From QFOX01 sp044237845 (lineage in GTDB: Bacteria > Pseudomonadota > Alphaproteobacteria > Rickettsiales > UBA3002), in assembly GCA_044237845.1 (NCBI GenBank), contig JBIIEL010000002.1, forward strand, positions 1 through 64,000: a DNA stretch of 64,000 nucleotides, in the 5' to 3' direction. Numbering within the stretch: position 1 is the first letter of the stretch; each line of letters starts with the position of its first letter. The translations under genes were made by a program, and so were the position numbers. Of the stretch, positions 42,369 through 50,913 are shown in pieces. The notes beneath the pieces are model-generated. The model was not told where the DNA came from and searched no databases. It saw nothing but the letters and a program-made list of their open reading frames with translations.

Positions 42369-43147
42369 AAACCCAAAGTCAATCTATTAGGGGTAGGTAT
42401 GGTTTTAGTAAACGACAGGGGTGTGATAGAAGGAAGCGTTTGAGTTTCTAAATTGAGTGGCATGATGCCGCGTTCTTGATTGTAGTGCACAAGCACCCCA
42501 GAGTTGACCATCTCTTTTATGAAGGCAAGAATAGAAACCGTCGGATCACTTTCATAAGGCGCCAGCTTTTTGCGCATTGCCTCGAACCCTGGCTGTGAAA
42601 TGGCATTCCATCGCTCTTTAGTAATACCATCTGCAAGGAAGAAGAACTGCACACCTTTTTCCATTGCTTCATCCATAGATGTCAGATGCGCCGTCACACA
42701 GCGTGCAATATCGACGGGTGATTTGCTGACCCATTCTCCCATGGGGTTGCCGTCTTTGTCGTGTACTTGCTGAAATGCGTTATTAGCAGGAATCTTGTAA
42801 ATCGTCGGCGAAGAATGTTTTAAACGTTCGAAGAATGCGGGGCGATCGGCAATAATCGAAAGTGGAACAGAGGAACCATCTTTCAAATTATGTACGCCGG
42901 TGCTGCACATGAAACAATATGGTTTGGCTCCCTCCATCCTATTCGGATTGAGAAGTTTGAATGCATAAGCATAGGCTGCGCCTTGGTTCGTACCGGCGAA
43001 GAGTAGCGGACCCTCATGCTCACTTTGCTTAGATGTTCCCTCAAATTGATAATGAACACAGGTCTTTTGCCCTTGCGGATTGGGCATTAACTGATCGCCT
43101 TCAATCCGGTTTGGTGTGGAGTGATAAAGAATGGGCTTTTTGTTCAT
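42365..43147 (-). CDS. hypothetical protein, Pho-like regulon member
   Basis: 260 residues from MNKKPILYHSTPNRIEGDQ. The start is chosen because the predicted -10 (43153-43158) places transcription start at this very ATG, giving a leaderless mRNA. YHSTPN near the N-terminus and LLFAGTNQGAAYAYAFKLL resemble ADP-ribosyltransferase-like folds (an H, then an FA-T segment), but this is weak. No signal peptide or membrane span. Promoter box site 11 lies directly upstream. Confidence 0.55.
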   Translation of the reverse strand: MNKKPILYHSTPNRIEGDQLMPNPQGQKTCVHYQFEGTSKQSEHEGPLLFAGTNQGAAYAYAFKLLNPNRMEGAKPYCFMCSTGVHNLKDGSSVPLSIIADRPAFFERLKHSSPTIYKIPANNAFQQVHDKDGNPMGEWVSKSPVDIARCVTAHLTSMDEAMEKGVQFFFLADGITKERWNAISQPGFEAMRKKLAPYESDPTVSILAFIKEMVNSGVLVHYNQERGIMPLNLETQTLPSITPLSFTKTIPTPNRLTLGF

Positions 43148-43152
43148 CCCCG

Positions 43153-43200
43153 ACACTATCATTTATACTTGGTTCGTTGTGTGACAATTTGATGACATTT
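43153..43200 (-). promoter_or_regulatory. Pho-box-like promoter (site 11)
   Basis: On the minus strand ATGTCATCAAATTGTCACA (closer to the canonical Pho box), 21 nt, TAGTGT. Predicted start at or next to the ATG at 43147. Confidence 0.55.
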
Positions 43201-43319
43201 TGAGGGTGGCAACCCCGCATCACTTGCCCAAAAAACGGCGAGAACCCTTAAAAATGCCTGTTCTACCGTGAGTGTTGCCGGTTTTTCTGCTAGGGTGAAG
43301 CCTCAATGAGCGAGGATTC

Positions 43320-44072
43320 ATGAGCAATACCCTGCCCCAACCGGATGTGCTCGGTGCCGAGATGACCAAAAAACTGGTGATCGAGTATCTGAAGACCAAC
43401 CCGCAATTTCTGGCCGAGCACCCGGATTTGTTCGAGGTGCTGACCCCGCCGGAGCAGCAGCATGGGCGCGGGGTGATCGATTTCCAATATTACGCGATTG
43501 ATAATTTGCGCCGCACCAACCGCAAAATCAAAGACCGCATGGGCAGCCTCGTCACCAGCGCGCGTGAAAATATGTCGGTGCAGCAGCAGGTGCAGCGGGC
43601 GGTCGTCTCCACCATCCGCGCCCGCAATCTCGAAGAGTTGCTTGAGGTGCTGACCACCGACCTCATGACCTGGTTCGACATCGACATCGTACGGCTTGCC
43701 ATGGAGTCCGACATGGCAGGGCTTTATGACACGTATTACCATGAGGATAATTACTCCGGCATCTGCTTCGTGCCGAATGGAACGGCCAACGCCGTGTTAC
43801 TCGGCGAGAAAGTGCGGCTGATTGCCGATACGCAGGTGGAGCCGCCGATCGGTTTTGAAATGGTATTCGCCGAATGTTCGAGCCTGGTGCGCTCGAGCGC
43901 GCTGGTGCGGCTCGACCTGCCGACCATCAAGCGTCCGGCGATTCTCGCTTTCGGCGTGCGCCACGAAAACCGCTTCCACCCGCATCAGGGTGGGGAGCTG
44001 CTCGGTTTCCTTGGGGAAGTGATGAGCATTGTGCTTGACCGCTGCCTGACCGAGAGCGATTTTACGGGGTAG
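43320..44072 (+). CDS. DUF484 family protein
   Basis: 250 residues. VIEYLKTNPQFLAEHPDLFE is the DUF484 hallmark; a coiled segment (NLRRTNRKIKDRMGSLV) and a GAF-like domain follow. Usually found just before xerC, as here; a role in chromosome dimer resolution is suggested only by context. The start follows a GAGCGAGGATTC leader with AGGA 8 nt upstream. Confidence 0.88.
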   Translation: MSNTLPQPDVLGAEMTKKLVIEYLKTNPQFLAEHPDLFEVLTPPEQQHGRGVIDFQYYAIDNLRRTNRKIKDRMGSLVTSARENMSVQQQVQRAVVSTIRARNLEELLEVLTTDLMTWFDIDIVRLAMESDMAGLYDTYYHEDNYSGICFVPNGTANAVLLGEKVRLIADTQVEPPIGFEMVFAECSSLVRSSALVRLDLPTIKRPAILAFGVRHENRFHPHQGGELLGFLGEVMSIVLDRCLTESDFTG

Positions 44073-44085
44073 AGGTTTGTTGCTT

Positions 44086-44163
44086 GAAGGGGGTATCGCC
44101 CCCTTCGCAGCGCTGCTGCTGACCCCCTCCGCTTCGCGGCTCGCGCCGAAAAGCGCTACGCGA
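44086..44163. repeat. palindromic element, family 1
   Basis: GAAGGGGGTATCGCCCCC, GCTGACCCCCTCCGCTTCGC, GGCTCGCGCCGAAAAGCGCTACG. It fills the DUF484-xerC gap, which is normally short. Confidence 0.75.
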
Positions 44164-44186
44164 AACATTCTTTAACGTGGATTCTG

Positions 44187-45143
44187 ATGACAAAAACCGC
44201 CACCGCACCACCACCAATCGCTGCTGAAGTGAGTGCGCATTTGCGCGCGTGGCTCAAAGAAATGGCGGGGGTGCGCCGCGCGAGCATGCATTCGGTGACG
44301 GCCTATATGCACGACGTATCGGGCTTCCTTGCGTTTTTATTTCAACATTACGGCAAGGCGCTGTCGCTTGCGGAGCTTGAGAAAACCGAGGAGCGCGATA
44401 TCCGCGCCTGGCTCGCCTACCGCGCGCAGAAAGGCTATGCGAAATCCAGCAACGCGCGGGCACTTTCTGCGGTGCGCACCTTCTTCAAACATCTGAATAC
44501 CCATGCCGGCATCCGTAACCTCGCGGCGCTGCAAACAGCGACCCCCAAGCGCGACAAGCCACTGCCCAAAGCACCGAGTGAGGCACAGGCACGCGCCGCG
44601 CTCGAGCGTTTTTCGGAGCGTAACCCTGAGCCGTGGATCGCTGCGCGTGACCACGCGATCGCGCTACTGCTCTATGGCTGCGGCCTACGCATCAGCGAGG
44701 CGATGAACCTTACTCTTGCGGATGTGGCACATAGCGGCAGCAGCTTGCGCATCCTCGGCAAAGGGAACAAGGAACGGCAGGTGCCGCTGCTCACCCTCGT
44801 GCGCAAAGCAATTGAGGAGTACCTCGCGCAGTCGCCATACCATTGGCATCAGAACGCAGGCTATCCGCTGTTCGTGGGCGCGCGGGGGAAGAAATTACAA
44901 CCCGCCGTATTCACTCGCTGCTTGCAGCAATTGCGCCGCGAGATGGGGCTGCCCGAAAGCCTGACGCCGCATGCGCTGCGCCATGGATTTGCAACCCATC
45001 TGCTTTCGCGTGGGGCAGAGCTGCGCGACATTCAGGAGCTGCTCGGTCATGTGAGCCTTTCGACCACGCAGCGTTATACGCATGTTGATTCTGCACGGCT
45101 GATGGAGGCGTATAATGCCGCACATCCGAGTGCTGTGGAGTAG
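44187..45143 (+). CDS. xerC: tyrosine recombinase XerC
   Basis: 318 residues. N-terminal SAM-like core-binding domain and a C-terminal catalytic domain with Arg in YGCGLRISEAMNL, Lys near GKGNKERQVPL, HALRHGFATHLL, LLGHVSLSTTQ and the nucleophile Tyr in RYTHVD. With XerD it resolves chromosome dimers at dif. The DUF484 neighbour supports XerC over an element integrase. Confidence 0.92.
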   Translation: MTKTATAPPPIAAEVSAHLRAWLKEMAGVRRASMHSVTAYMHDVSGFLAFLFQHYGKALSLAELEKTEERDIRAWLAYRAQKGYAKSSNARALSAVRTFFKHLNTHAGIRNLAALQTATPKRDKPLPKAPSEAQARAALERFSERNPEPWIAARDHAIALLLYGCGLRISEAMNLTLADVAHSGSSLRILGKGNKERQVPLLTLVRKAIEEYLAQSPYHWHQNAGYPLFVGARGKKLQPAVFTRCLQQLRREMGLPESLTPHALRHGFATHLLSRGAELRDIQELLGHVSLSTTQRYTHVDSARLMEAYNAAHPSAVE

Positions 45144-45153
45144 TTATTTTCCT

Positions 45154-45236
45154 GAAGTGGGCATCGCCCCCTACGCGGCTAAAGCCGCTGACCCCCTCCG
45201 CAAGCGGCTCGCCATGGAAGGCTACGCACGATAATC
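45154..45236. repeat. palindromic element, family 1
   Basis: GAAGTGGGCATCGCCCCC, GCTGACCCCCTCCGCAAGCG, GCTCGCCATGGAAGGCTACG, CACGATAATC. Full copy after xerC; its end matches the short copy at 19845. Confidence 0.8.
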
Positions 45237-45441
45237 ACGAATGTTATTACTACGACCCGCTTCTCCTGCTGCAATATAGGGCATGCTGCGACGCAGTATA
45301 AATGACATCTATTTCAAATGCATTTCACTTGCTGCAGCGCATGACTATGGTGCAGCGCCGCATGCAATTGCCATGATTTATGCTGCAGTTTGTGCTATAA
45401 AGAAAGTGAGGATAAACCTCAGAAAGTGTAAGGGTAGATTT

Positions 45442-45636
45442 ATGAAACTGATTCATGTGATTTCGTTGCTTCTTATCGTTATTGGCGGCCTGCATTTCGC
45501 ACTCTCCGCAATCGGGATGAATATTATGGGGACGCTGTTTGGCTCCATCAATATGAACATCGTGAACCTGTTGGTTGGTATTGCTATCATCCATCATGTG
45601 CTTCCGAGCGTGAAAGCTGTGATTGGGGCTAAATAG
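45442..45636 (+). CDS. DUF378-like small membrane protein
   Basis: 64 residues, two hydrophobic helices (IHVISLLLIVIGGLHFAL and NIVNLLVGIAIIHHVL) with a Gly between, close to the DUF378/YuzA pattern of small integral membrane proteins of unknown role. TAAGGG precedes the ATG by about 8 nt. The upstream 200 bp are rich in CTGCAG/TGCTGCA motifs. A terminator follows. Confidence 0.65.
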   Translation: MKLIHVISLLLIVIGGLHFALSAIGMNIMGTLFGSINMNIVNLLVGIAIIHHVLPSVKAVIGAK

Positions 45637-45683
45637 TTCCCACTAGCAACGCCGGCGCGGATAACCGCTGCCGAGTGAATCAA

Positions 45684-45722
45684 GACCCCGTCGGAGACAT
45701 CCGGCGGGGTTTTGTGTTTTTG
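45684..45722 (+). terminator. intrinsic terminator
   Basis: GACCCCGTCGGA...TCCGGCGGGGTT hairpin followed by TTGTGTTTTT. Confidence 0.8.
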
Positions 45723-45776
45723 GGTGGCTCGCCCGGCTCGCTGGCATCCGTTCTGTGAATGTGATAGTCGATAGCC

Positions 45777-46538
45777 ATGACCATGCTCACCCCTGAACAA
45801 CTGCTCAACGCCTATCGCAACGGCTATTTTCCGATGGCGCTTTCGCATGACGACCCCGAGCTTTACTGGTTCGCACCGGAGGAGCGCGGGGTGATTCCGC
45901 TTGAGGGGTTCAACATTCCGCGTGGGCTGCGGCGGGCGATGAAATCGCGTGACTATACGGTGACGTTCGACCGCGATTTCGAGGGCGTGATTCGCGCTTG
46001 TGGGCAGGTGAATGCGACGCGCGATGAGACCTGGATCAACGCCGAAATCATTGCGCTCTACACCGCGCTTCACCGCATGGGTCATGCGCACTCGGTGGAG
46101 GTCTGGGAGGCTGCGCCTGAGGCAAAAGAAGATTCTTGCGTAGCCTCCCATGGCGAGCCCGAAGGGCGGGGGTCAGCGCAACGCGCGAAGGGGGTAAGAC
46201 CCCCTTCAGGTAAATTAGTTGGTGGCCTCTACGGCGTGTCCATCGGCGGGGCGTTTTTCGGCGAGAGCATGTTTTCGCGCGCGGCGGATGCGAGCAAGAT
46301 TGCGCTGGTCGCGCTCGTCGAGCGGCTGCGCGCGGCGGGCTATACGCTGCTCGACACGCAATATGTGAACGAGCACCTAAAGCAGTTCGGCGTGATGGGG
46401 ATTCCGAAAGCGGACTATATGATGAAGTTAGAGAAGGCTCTCAGTGCTTCGCCCAACCCCTCGATGCGTTTTTCGACAGCCTCGGTGCGCAGTGGCGCTG
46501 CATCCGCATCCAGCTTGAGCGACACTTCACCATCGTGA
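45777..46538 (+). CDS. aat: leucyl/phenylalanyl-tRNA--protein transferase
   Basis: 253 residues (ATG at 45783 also possible). LLNAYRNGYFPMALSHDDPE, WFAPEERGVIPLE, LVGGLYGVSIGGAFFGESMFS and LLDTQYVNEHLKQFG are the family blocks. It adds Leu or Phe to proteins with N-terminal Arg or Lys for ClpAP degradation. About 27 residues (DSCVASHGEPEGRGSAQRAK and on to PPSGK) before LVGGLYG are encoded by a reversed family 1 palindrome. The C-terminus runs 124 nt into the convergent ppx gene; the family normally ends near LEKAL, so about 25 tail residues are extra. Confidence 0.9.
   Translation: MTMLTPEQLLNAYRNGYFPMALSHDDPELYWFAPEERGVIPLEGFNIPRGLRRAMKSRDYTVTFDRDFEGVIRACGQVNATRDETWINAEIIALYTALHRMGHAHSVEVWEAAPEAKEDSCVASHGEPEGRGSAQRAKGVRPPSGKLVGGLYGVSIGGAFFGESMFSRAADASKIALVALVERLRAAGYTLLDTQYVNEHLKQFGVMGIPKADYMMKLEKALSASPNPSMRFSTASVRSGAASASSLSDTSPS
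46137..46209. repeat. palindromic element (family 1) inside aat
   Basis: Reverse orientation: GTAGCCTCCCATGGCGAGCC, GGGGGTCAGCG, GAAGGGGGTAAGACCCCCTTC. Its translation CVASHGEP...PPSGK matches the priA inserts, so the same strand and frame of the element are read in each gene. Confidence 0.85.
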
Positions 46539-47908
46539 AAGGTGAGGCGCGCATGGTGCAGATTGCCCGCCTTGCCGCCGCTGAGCTGGAAGGCGAGGTT
46601 GGCCGCGAGGCCGACGCAGCGTGCCCAGAGCCGCTCGCGTTCATCGAGTAAACTCACGCCGGATTTATCGCCCCGCCAGCGCGTCTGATAGCGGTGATAG
46701 AGCGCAAGCGCGAGCATCAGCCGCTCTTTATGGTCCATGCCCTTGAGCGAGGATTGCATGATGCGCGAAAACGCCCAGTTGGCGCGGAAATTCGGATCGA
46801 TCGCCCAGGCGATTTCGGAGAGTTTCGCGAGTGCCATGCGCAGGCGCTGCCACACGAGCGGCTCACGCGCAAACAGCGGCGTCATCCAGTCGTAAAGCTC
46901 TGTCGCGTAACTGCCGGAACGCCCGAGTAGCGCGGCGAGGTCGGCAGCGGACGCAAGCAACGGGTCTTCCTTCTGCAGCCGCTCGGAAAGCAGGTCGTAG
47001 AAGAAGCCTTCGCGGATACCGCTGACGGAAAACCGCACCTCCTGCGCGCCCGACACGGCGAGCAATTTTTGCAGCACCAGCGCGGTGGGCATAATGGTCT
47101 GCGCGCGCTTGGGGCTGAGGCCGGGCAGCGCGGCAATCTCGGCAGCGGACATATCCGTCAGCCGCTCGCAAAGCTGGGTGACGGCGCGGCGGCTCATTGC
47201 ATATTCATGCACGAGGCTTAAGGGGTAATGCGTTTTTTTGATGTGGAGTTTGGCGAGCGCGCGGAAGCCGCCGCCAATGGCATAGATGGTGGGCGGTGCG
47301 AGATTTTTGAGCCAGGGCACAGCTTTCAGCTCGTCGTGAATCAAGTCCTCCATGCGCCCGCGTTTGCCGTCGCTGGCATCGAGCACGCGCAAGTTACCGA
47401 GATGACAGCTCACCACCTCGCCGATGCGTGAACGCTCGACCGTGGCCAGCTCCATCGACCCGCCGCCCAGATCCGCCGACAGCCCGAAGGGGTCGTGGAA
47501 GGAGGAAAGCACGGCTTTGGCGGCCAGTTCCGCCTCGCGCTCGCCGCTGATGGTGGTGATTTTCGCGCCGAGTTTTTTCTCCAGCGATTTCACCCAGGCC
47601 GCGCCGTCGCTCGCGTCGCGCACGGCGGCGGTGGCGATGATGTCGAGGCTTGCCACCTCAAGCCGTTTGGCCATGACGAGGAAGCGCGCAATGGCGAGCT
47701 CCGCCTGCTTCACGCCATCCGGATTCAGCCGCCCGGTTTTGGCAAGCCCTTTGCCCAGCGCGCACATATATTTCTCGTTAAACACCGGCAGTGGCACGCG
47801 TTTAAGCGCGTGATACACCACCATCCGCACCGAGTTGGAGCCGATATCGATAATGCCGATGAGCCCTTTGGGGTGGTCGGCCGTGGGGATGGGGTAGGTG
47901 ATGGGCAT
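46415..47908 (-). CDS. ppx: exopolyphosphatase, Ppx/GppA family
   Basis: 497 residues. The phosphate loop GIIDIGSNSVRMVVY, then ATAAVRDASDG, GLSADLGGGSMELA and the family's C-terminal helical HD-like region. It hydrolyses polyphosphate or pppGpp. ppk lies upstream on the same strand with one unrelated gene in the opposite orientation between. The 3' end overlaps aat by 124 nt. Confidence 0.9.
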   Translation of the reverse strand: MPITYPIPTADHPKGLIGIIDIGSNSVRMVVYHALKRVPLPVFNEKYMCALGKGLAKTGRLNPDGVKQAELAIARFLVMAKRLEVASLDIIATAAVRDASDGAAWVKSLEKKLGAKITTISGEREAELAAKAVLSSFHDPFGLSADLGGGSMELATVERSRIGEVVSCHLGNLRVLDASDGKRGRMEDLIHDELKAVPWLKNLAPPTIYAIGGGFRALAKLHIKKTHYPLSLVHEYAMSRRAVTQLCERLTDMSAAEIAALPGLSPKRAQTIMPTALVLQKLLAVSGAQEVRFSVSGIREGFFYDLLSERLQKEDPLLASAADLAALLGRSGSYATELYDWMTPLFAREPLVWQRLRMALAKLSEIAWAIDPNFRANWAFSRIMQSSLKGMDHKERLMLALALYHRYQTRWRGDKSGVSLLDERERLWARCVGLAANLAFQLSGGKAGNLHHARLTFHDGEVSLKLDADAAPLRTEAVEKRIEGLGEALRAFSNFII

Positions 47909-47966
47909 GGGCGGGTTATAGCAGCGAATGCTGCGTGGTGAATAGGGAATAGTGGGGTGTCGGCAA

Positions 47967-48065
47967 CTCCCTCCCCCTTAGGAGGAGGGTTGGGGTGGGG
48001 CCGTTCCATGCCGAGACCTCACCTCATGATGGCCCCCTCCTAACCTCCCCCCTAAGGGGGGAAGA
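47967..48065. repeat. large imperfect palindrome in the ppx leader
   Basis: CTCCCTCCCCCTTAGGAGGA and GGTTGGGGTGGGGCC pair with GGCCCCCTCCTAACC and TCCCCCCTAAGGGGGGAAG about 35 bp on. Looks like a non-autonomous mobile palindrome; different from families 1-3. The flanking DNA to 48250 shows no gene. Confidence 0.65.
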
Positions 48066-48250
48066 ACGACGGAGTGCAACGCCCGCCGCCGCGGCGTGTG
48101 AGGGGCACAAGCGGTTGTTTTTTCAGGACGCTGGAAAAAATGCTAAAATCGACAAAATATTAATGAAAAATTAACGCATCAAAGATACACTTCTGGTAAA
48201 GTGTCTGTCGATAATATTCTTATTATGACCCCTAATTTGGAGAAGCAAAC

Positions 48251-48637
48251 ATGTCTGACAATCACCCTAAATCTGAACCGACCGCTGCAGAGATGAAATT
48301 CTATCTTGCTCTGAAGAAGGCCTACGAAAAAGATGGCGGTCTCTCGGAGGTTGAAAAAAAGGCGCTCAGCGTAGTACGTTCTGTGTTGAATCAAAAAGGT
48401 CAGGCTTCAGCGGAGGAGATTCAGGAAACATTGAGTATCTCATTGGATATGATGTCCCTAAGTCCCAGAGATTTACGGGCGTTTGCGAGCACTCTCGAAG
48501 GTGCGTCCTCTGAAGATAAGATGTCATTTATAAAGACAGCGCGCGATCGTCAGCAGGCACAACGCGAGAAAAATGCCCAAGAAATCGAATTGCCCAACGT
48601 TCCTAATATTGCAAAGAAATCAGGTCTTGAACTTTAA
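48251..48637 (+). CDS. hypothetical protein
   Basis: 128 residues, unknown. Highly charged and helical (AEMKFYLALKKAYEKDGGLS), no membrane span or signal peptide. GGAG lies 8 nt upstream. AT-rich for this region. It sits alone between ppx and ppk on the opposite strand. It lacks the Pho-like box. Confidence 0.6.
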   Translation: MSDNHPKSEPTAAEMKFYLALKKAYEKDGGLSEVEKKALSVVRSVLNQKGQASAEEIQETLSISLDMMSLSPRDLRAFASTLEGASSEDKMSFIKTARDRQQAQREKNAQEIELPNVPNIAKKSGLEL

Positions 48638-48663
48638 GAAAGAGCATTACAGTCATATTTGAC

Positions 48664-50862
48664 TCACTTCTTTTTCTTCCGCGTGGCGGGTGCGCCGGCC
48701 ATTTCGGCGTTGGTGAGTTGGGCGAGGGCTTTGCCGCGGCCGGAGAGGCTCGGGTTGTTCATGAAATAATCATGCGCGGCGAAGGCGGTGGGGTCGTTGC
48801 TGATGCGTTCATAGGTTCCATCTGCACGCAGCGACCAGCTTTGGCGCGCATCCTTTAAATTGGCGACCATAATCTGCTGCAGCACTTGCGCATGTACCGT
48901 CGCGTTCTCGATCGGCACCATCACCTCTACCCGGCGGTCGAGGTTGCGCGCCATCCAATCCGCTGAGCTGATGTAGACTTTCGCATTCGGCGACGGCATG
49001 GGCGCGCCGTTGCCGAAGCAGTAAATCCGCGCATGTTCGAGGAAGCGGCCAACGATGGATTTCACATGGATATTTTCCGAGAAGCCGGGGATGCCGGGTT
49101 TCAGCGCGCACACGCCGCGCACGATCAACTCGACCTGCACCCCGGCCTGGCTCGCGACATAGAGCGCGTCGATGATTTCCTCGTCGATCAGCGCGTTCAT
49201 TTTTGCCCAGATGGAGGCCGGGCGACCCGCCTTCGCATGCTCGATTTCAGCGGCGATATGGCGCAGGAAATGCTTGCGTAAATTCAGCGGCGCGACGGAA
49301 AGTTTCTTGAACCGTTCCGGTTTTGCATATCCAGTAATATAGTTAAATACGTACCCCGCATCCTGGCAGAAAACCTCATCCGACGTGAAGAAGCTGAGGT
49401 CGGTATAGACCTTCGCCGTGGCGGGGTGGTAGTTGCCGGTGCCGAAATGCGCGTAGCTGTTCAGCGTGCCATGTTCGCGCCGGGTGACGAGCGAAATTTT
49501 GGCGTGGGTTTTCATCTCGACGAAGCCATAGACCACCTGCACCCCGGCGCGCTCCAGCGTGCGGGCGAGGCGAATGTTTGCTTCCTCGTCGAAGCGTGCC
49601 TTGAGCTCGACCAGCGCGGTGACGGACTTGCCGTTCTCTGCCGCAGCGACCAGCGCCCGCACGATGGGCGAGTTGTGGCTGGTACGGTAGAGCGTTTGTT
49701 TGATGGAGGCGACGGCCGGGTCGTTCGCCGCCTGCTCGAGAAACTGCACGACGACGTCGAAGCTTTCATACGGGTGGTGGACGATGATGTCCTTCGCCTG
49801 AATAGCCGCGAAGCAGTCGCCACCAAAGTCGTTCACACGCTCCGGGAAGCGGACTTTGAATGGCGTGAACTTGAGATCCGGGCGCGGTTGGTCATAGAGC
49901 TCGGCGAGGTTGGCGAGCCCCACCATGCCATCGACCTCGACCACGTCCGCCGCATCCGCAGGCAGATGGTCGAGCATGAAGCGCAGCAATTTCGGCTCCA
50001 CCCCGCGCTTGGTTTTCACCCGCACCACGCGGCCACGACGGCGTTTTTTCACCGCGATGTCGAGGTTGCGCATCAGGTCTTCGGCCTCTTCCTCGAGCTC
50101 GATATCGGAATCGCGCACGATGCGGAAAATGGCGGAATTGTGGAGCGTAAAACCGGGGAACAGCGTGTCGAAACAGAGCGAGATCATGTCTTCGAGCGAG
50201 ATCAGCCGGGTGGTTTGTCCGCCAACCGCGATGCGTGTGAAGCGCGGCTGTCCTTGTGGAAACGGCACCAGCGCCATCATGCGCTTGCTCGGTTTTTTGG
50301 GTGGGGCGAGCTCCAGCACCTCGACCATGCCGAGGTTCGGGATGAAGGGGAAGGGGTGCGCCGGGTCCACCGCCATCGGGGTGAGTAGCGGGAAAATATT
50401 GGCGGTGAAATAGTCGCGCACCCATTCGCGCTCGGCAGGGCGCAAGTCGGTGCCATGCACGATGTCGATGTCTTCTTCGGCCAATGCTGCGCGTAGCTCA
50501 AGCCAGCATTTTTGCTGCGCGGCGTCGAGCCTTGGCGTGGCGTCGTGAATGGCTGAAAGCTGACGCACGGGGCTCTGCCCATCGGCCGACATGGTGTGCA
50601 CCCCGGCGCGAATCTGATCCATCAGCCCGGCAACACGCACCATGGTGAATTCGTCGAAATTATTGGCGGAGATGGAGAGGAACTTCACGCGCTCGAGCAG
50701 CGGGTTGTTAGGGTTTTGCGCCTCGGCCAGCACGCGGTTGTTGAACGCGAGCCACGAGAGTTCGCGGTTGATGAAGCGATGCTCTGGCTTGGTGAAATGC
50801 TTCGCGACCAGCGTGTGGTCGAGCTTTGGCACCGTCGAGATAGGTTTTTTTGCTTTGGTCAT
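48664..50862 (-). CDS. ppk: polyphosphate kinase 1
   Basis: 732 residues from MTKAKKPISTVPKL; longer upstream frames only overlap sixA. HRFINRELSWLAFNNRVLAE begins the N domain, and HFGTGNYHP (about residue 470) is the segment with the phosphorylated His in PPK1 enzymes. It makes polyphosphate from ATP at the membrane. A Lys-rich tail (TRKKKK) ends it. Divergent from sixA, followed later by ppx: a phosphate storage locus. Confidence 0.95.
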   Translation of the reverse strand: MTKAKKPISTVPKLDHTLVAKHFTKPEHRFINRELSWLAFNNRVLAEAQNPNNPLLERVKFLSISANNFDEFTMVRVAGLMDQIRAGVHTMSADGQSPVRQLSAIHDATPRLDAAQQKCWLELRAALAEEDIDIVHGTDLRPAEREWVRDYFTANIFPLLTPMAVDPAHPFPFIPNLGMVEVLELAPPKKPSKRMMALVPFPQGQPRFTRIAVGGQTTRLISLEDMISLCFDTLFPGFTLHNSAIFRIVRDSDIELEEEAEDLMRNLDIAVKKRRRGRVVRVKTKRGVEPKLLRFMLDHLPADAADVVEVDGMVGLANLAELYDQPRPDLKFTPFKVRFPERVNDFGGDCFAAIQAKDIIVHHPYESFDVVVQFLEQAANDPAVASIKQTLYRTSHNSPIVRALVAAAENGKSVTALVELKARFDEEANIRLARTLERAGVQVVYGFVEMKTHAKISLVTRREHGTLNSYAHFGTGNYHPATAKVYTDLSFFTSDEVFCQDAGYVFNYITGYAKPERFKKLSVAPLNLRKHFLRHIAAEIEHAKAGRPASIWAKMNALIDEEIIDALYVASQAGVQVELIVRGVCALKPGIPGFSENIHVKSIVGRFLEHARIYCFGNGAPMPSPNAKVYISSADWMARNLDRRVEVMVPIENATVHAQVLQQIMVANLKDARQSWSLRADGTYERISNDPTAFAAHDYFMNNPSLSGRGKALAQLTNAEMAGAPATRKKKK

Positions 50863-50913
50863 GATGCGCGCCGCTTGAATTGTGAGTGAGACTCCGTTAC
50901 CCCAGTATACGCC

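Noticed and set aside
44187..45143. Phage or island integrase
   Set aside because: The DUF484 neighbour and the XerC-type length and motifs fit the housekeeping recombinase.
48170..48250. Twelfth Pho-like box before the gene at 48251
   Set aside because: CTGTCGATAAT occurs once, but the second half-site at 11 bp and the 21-nt spacing to a TA hexamer are missing.
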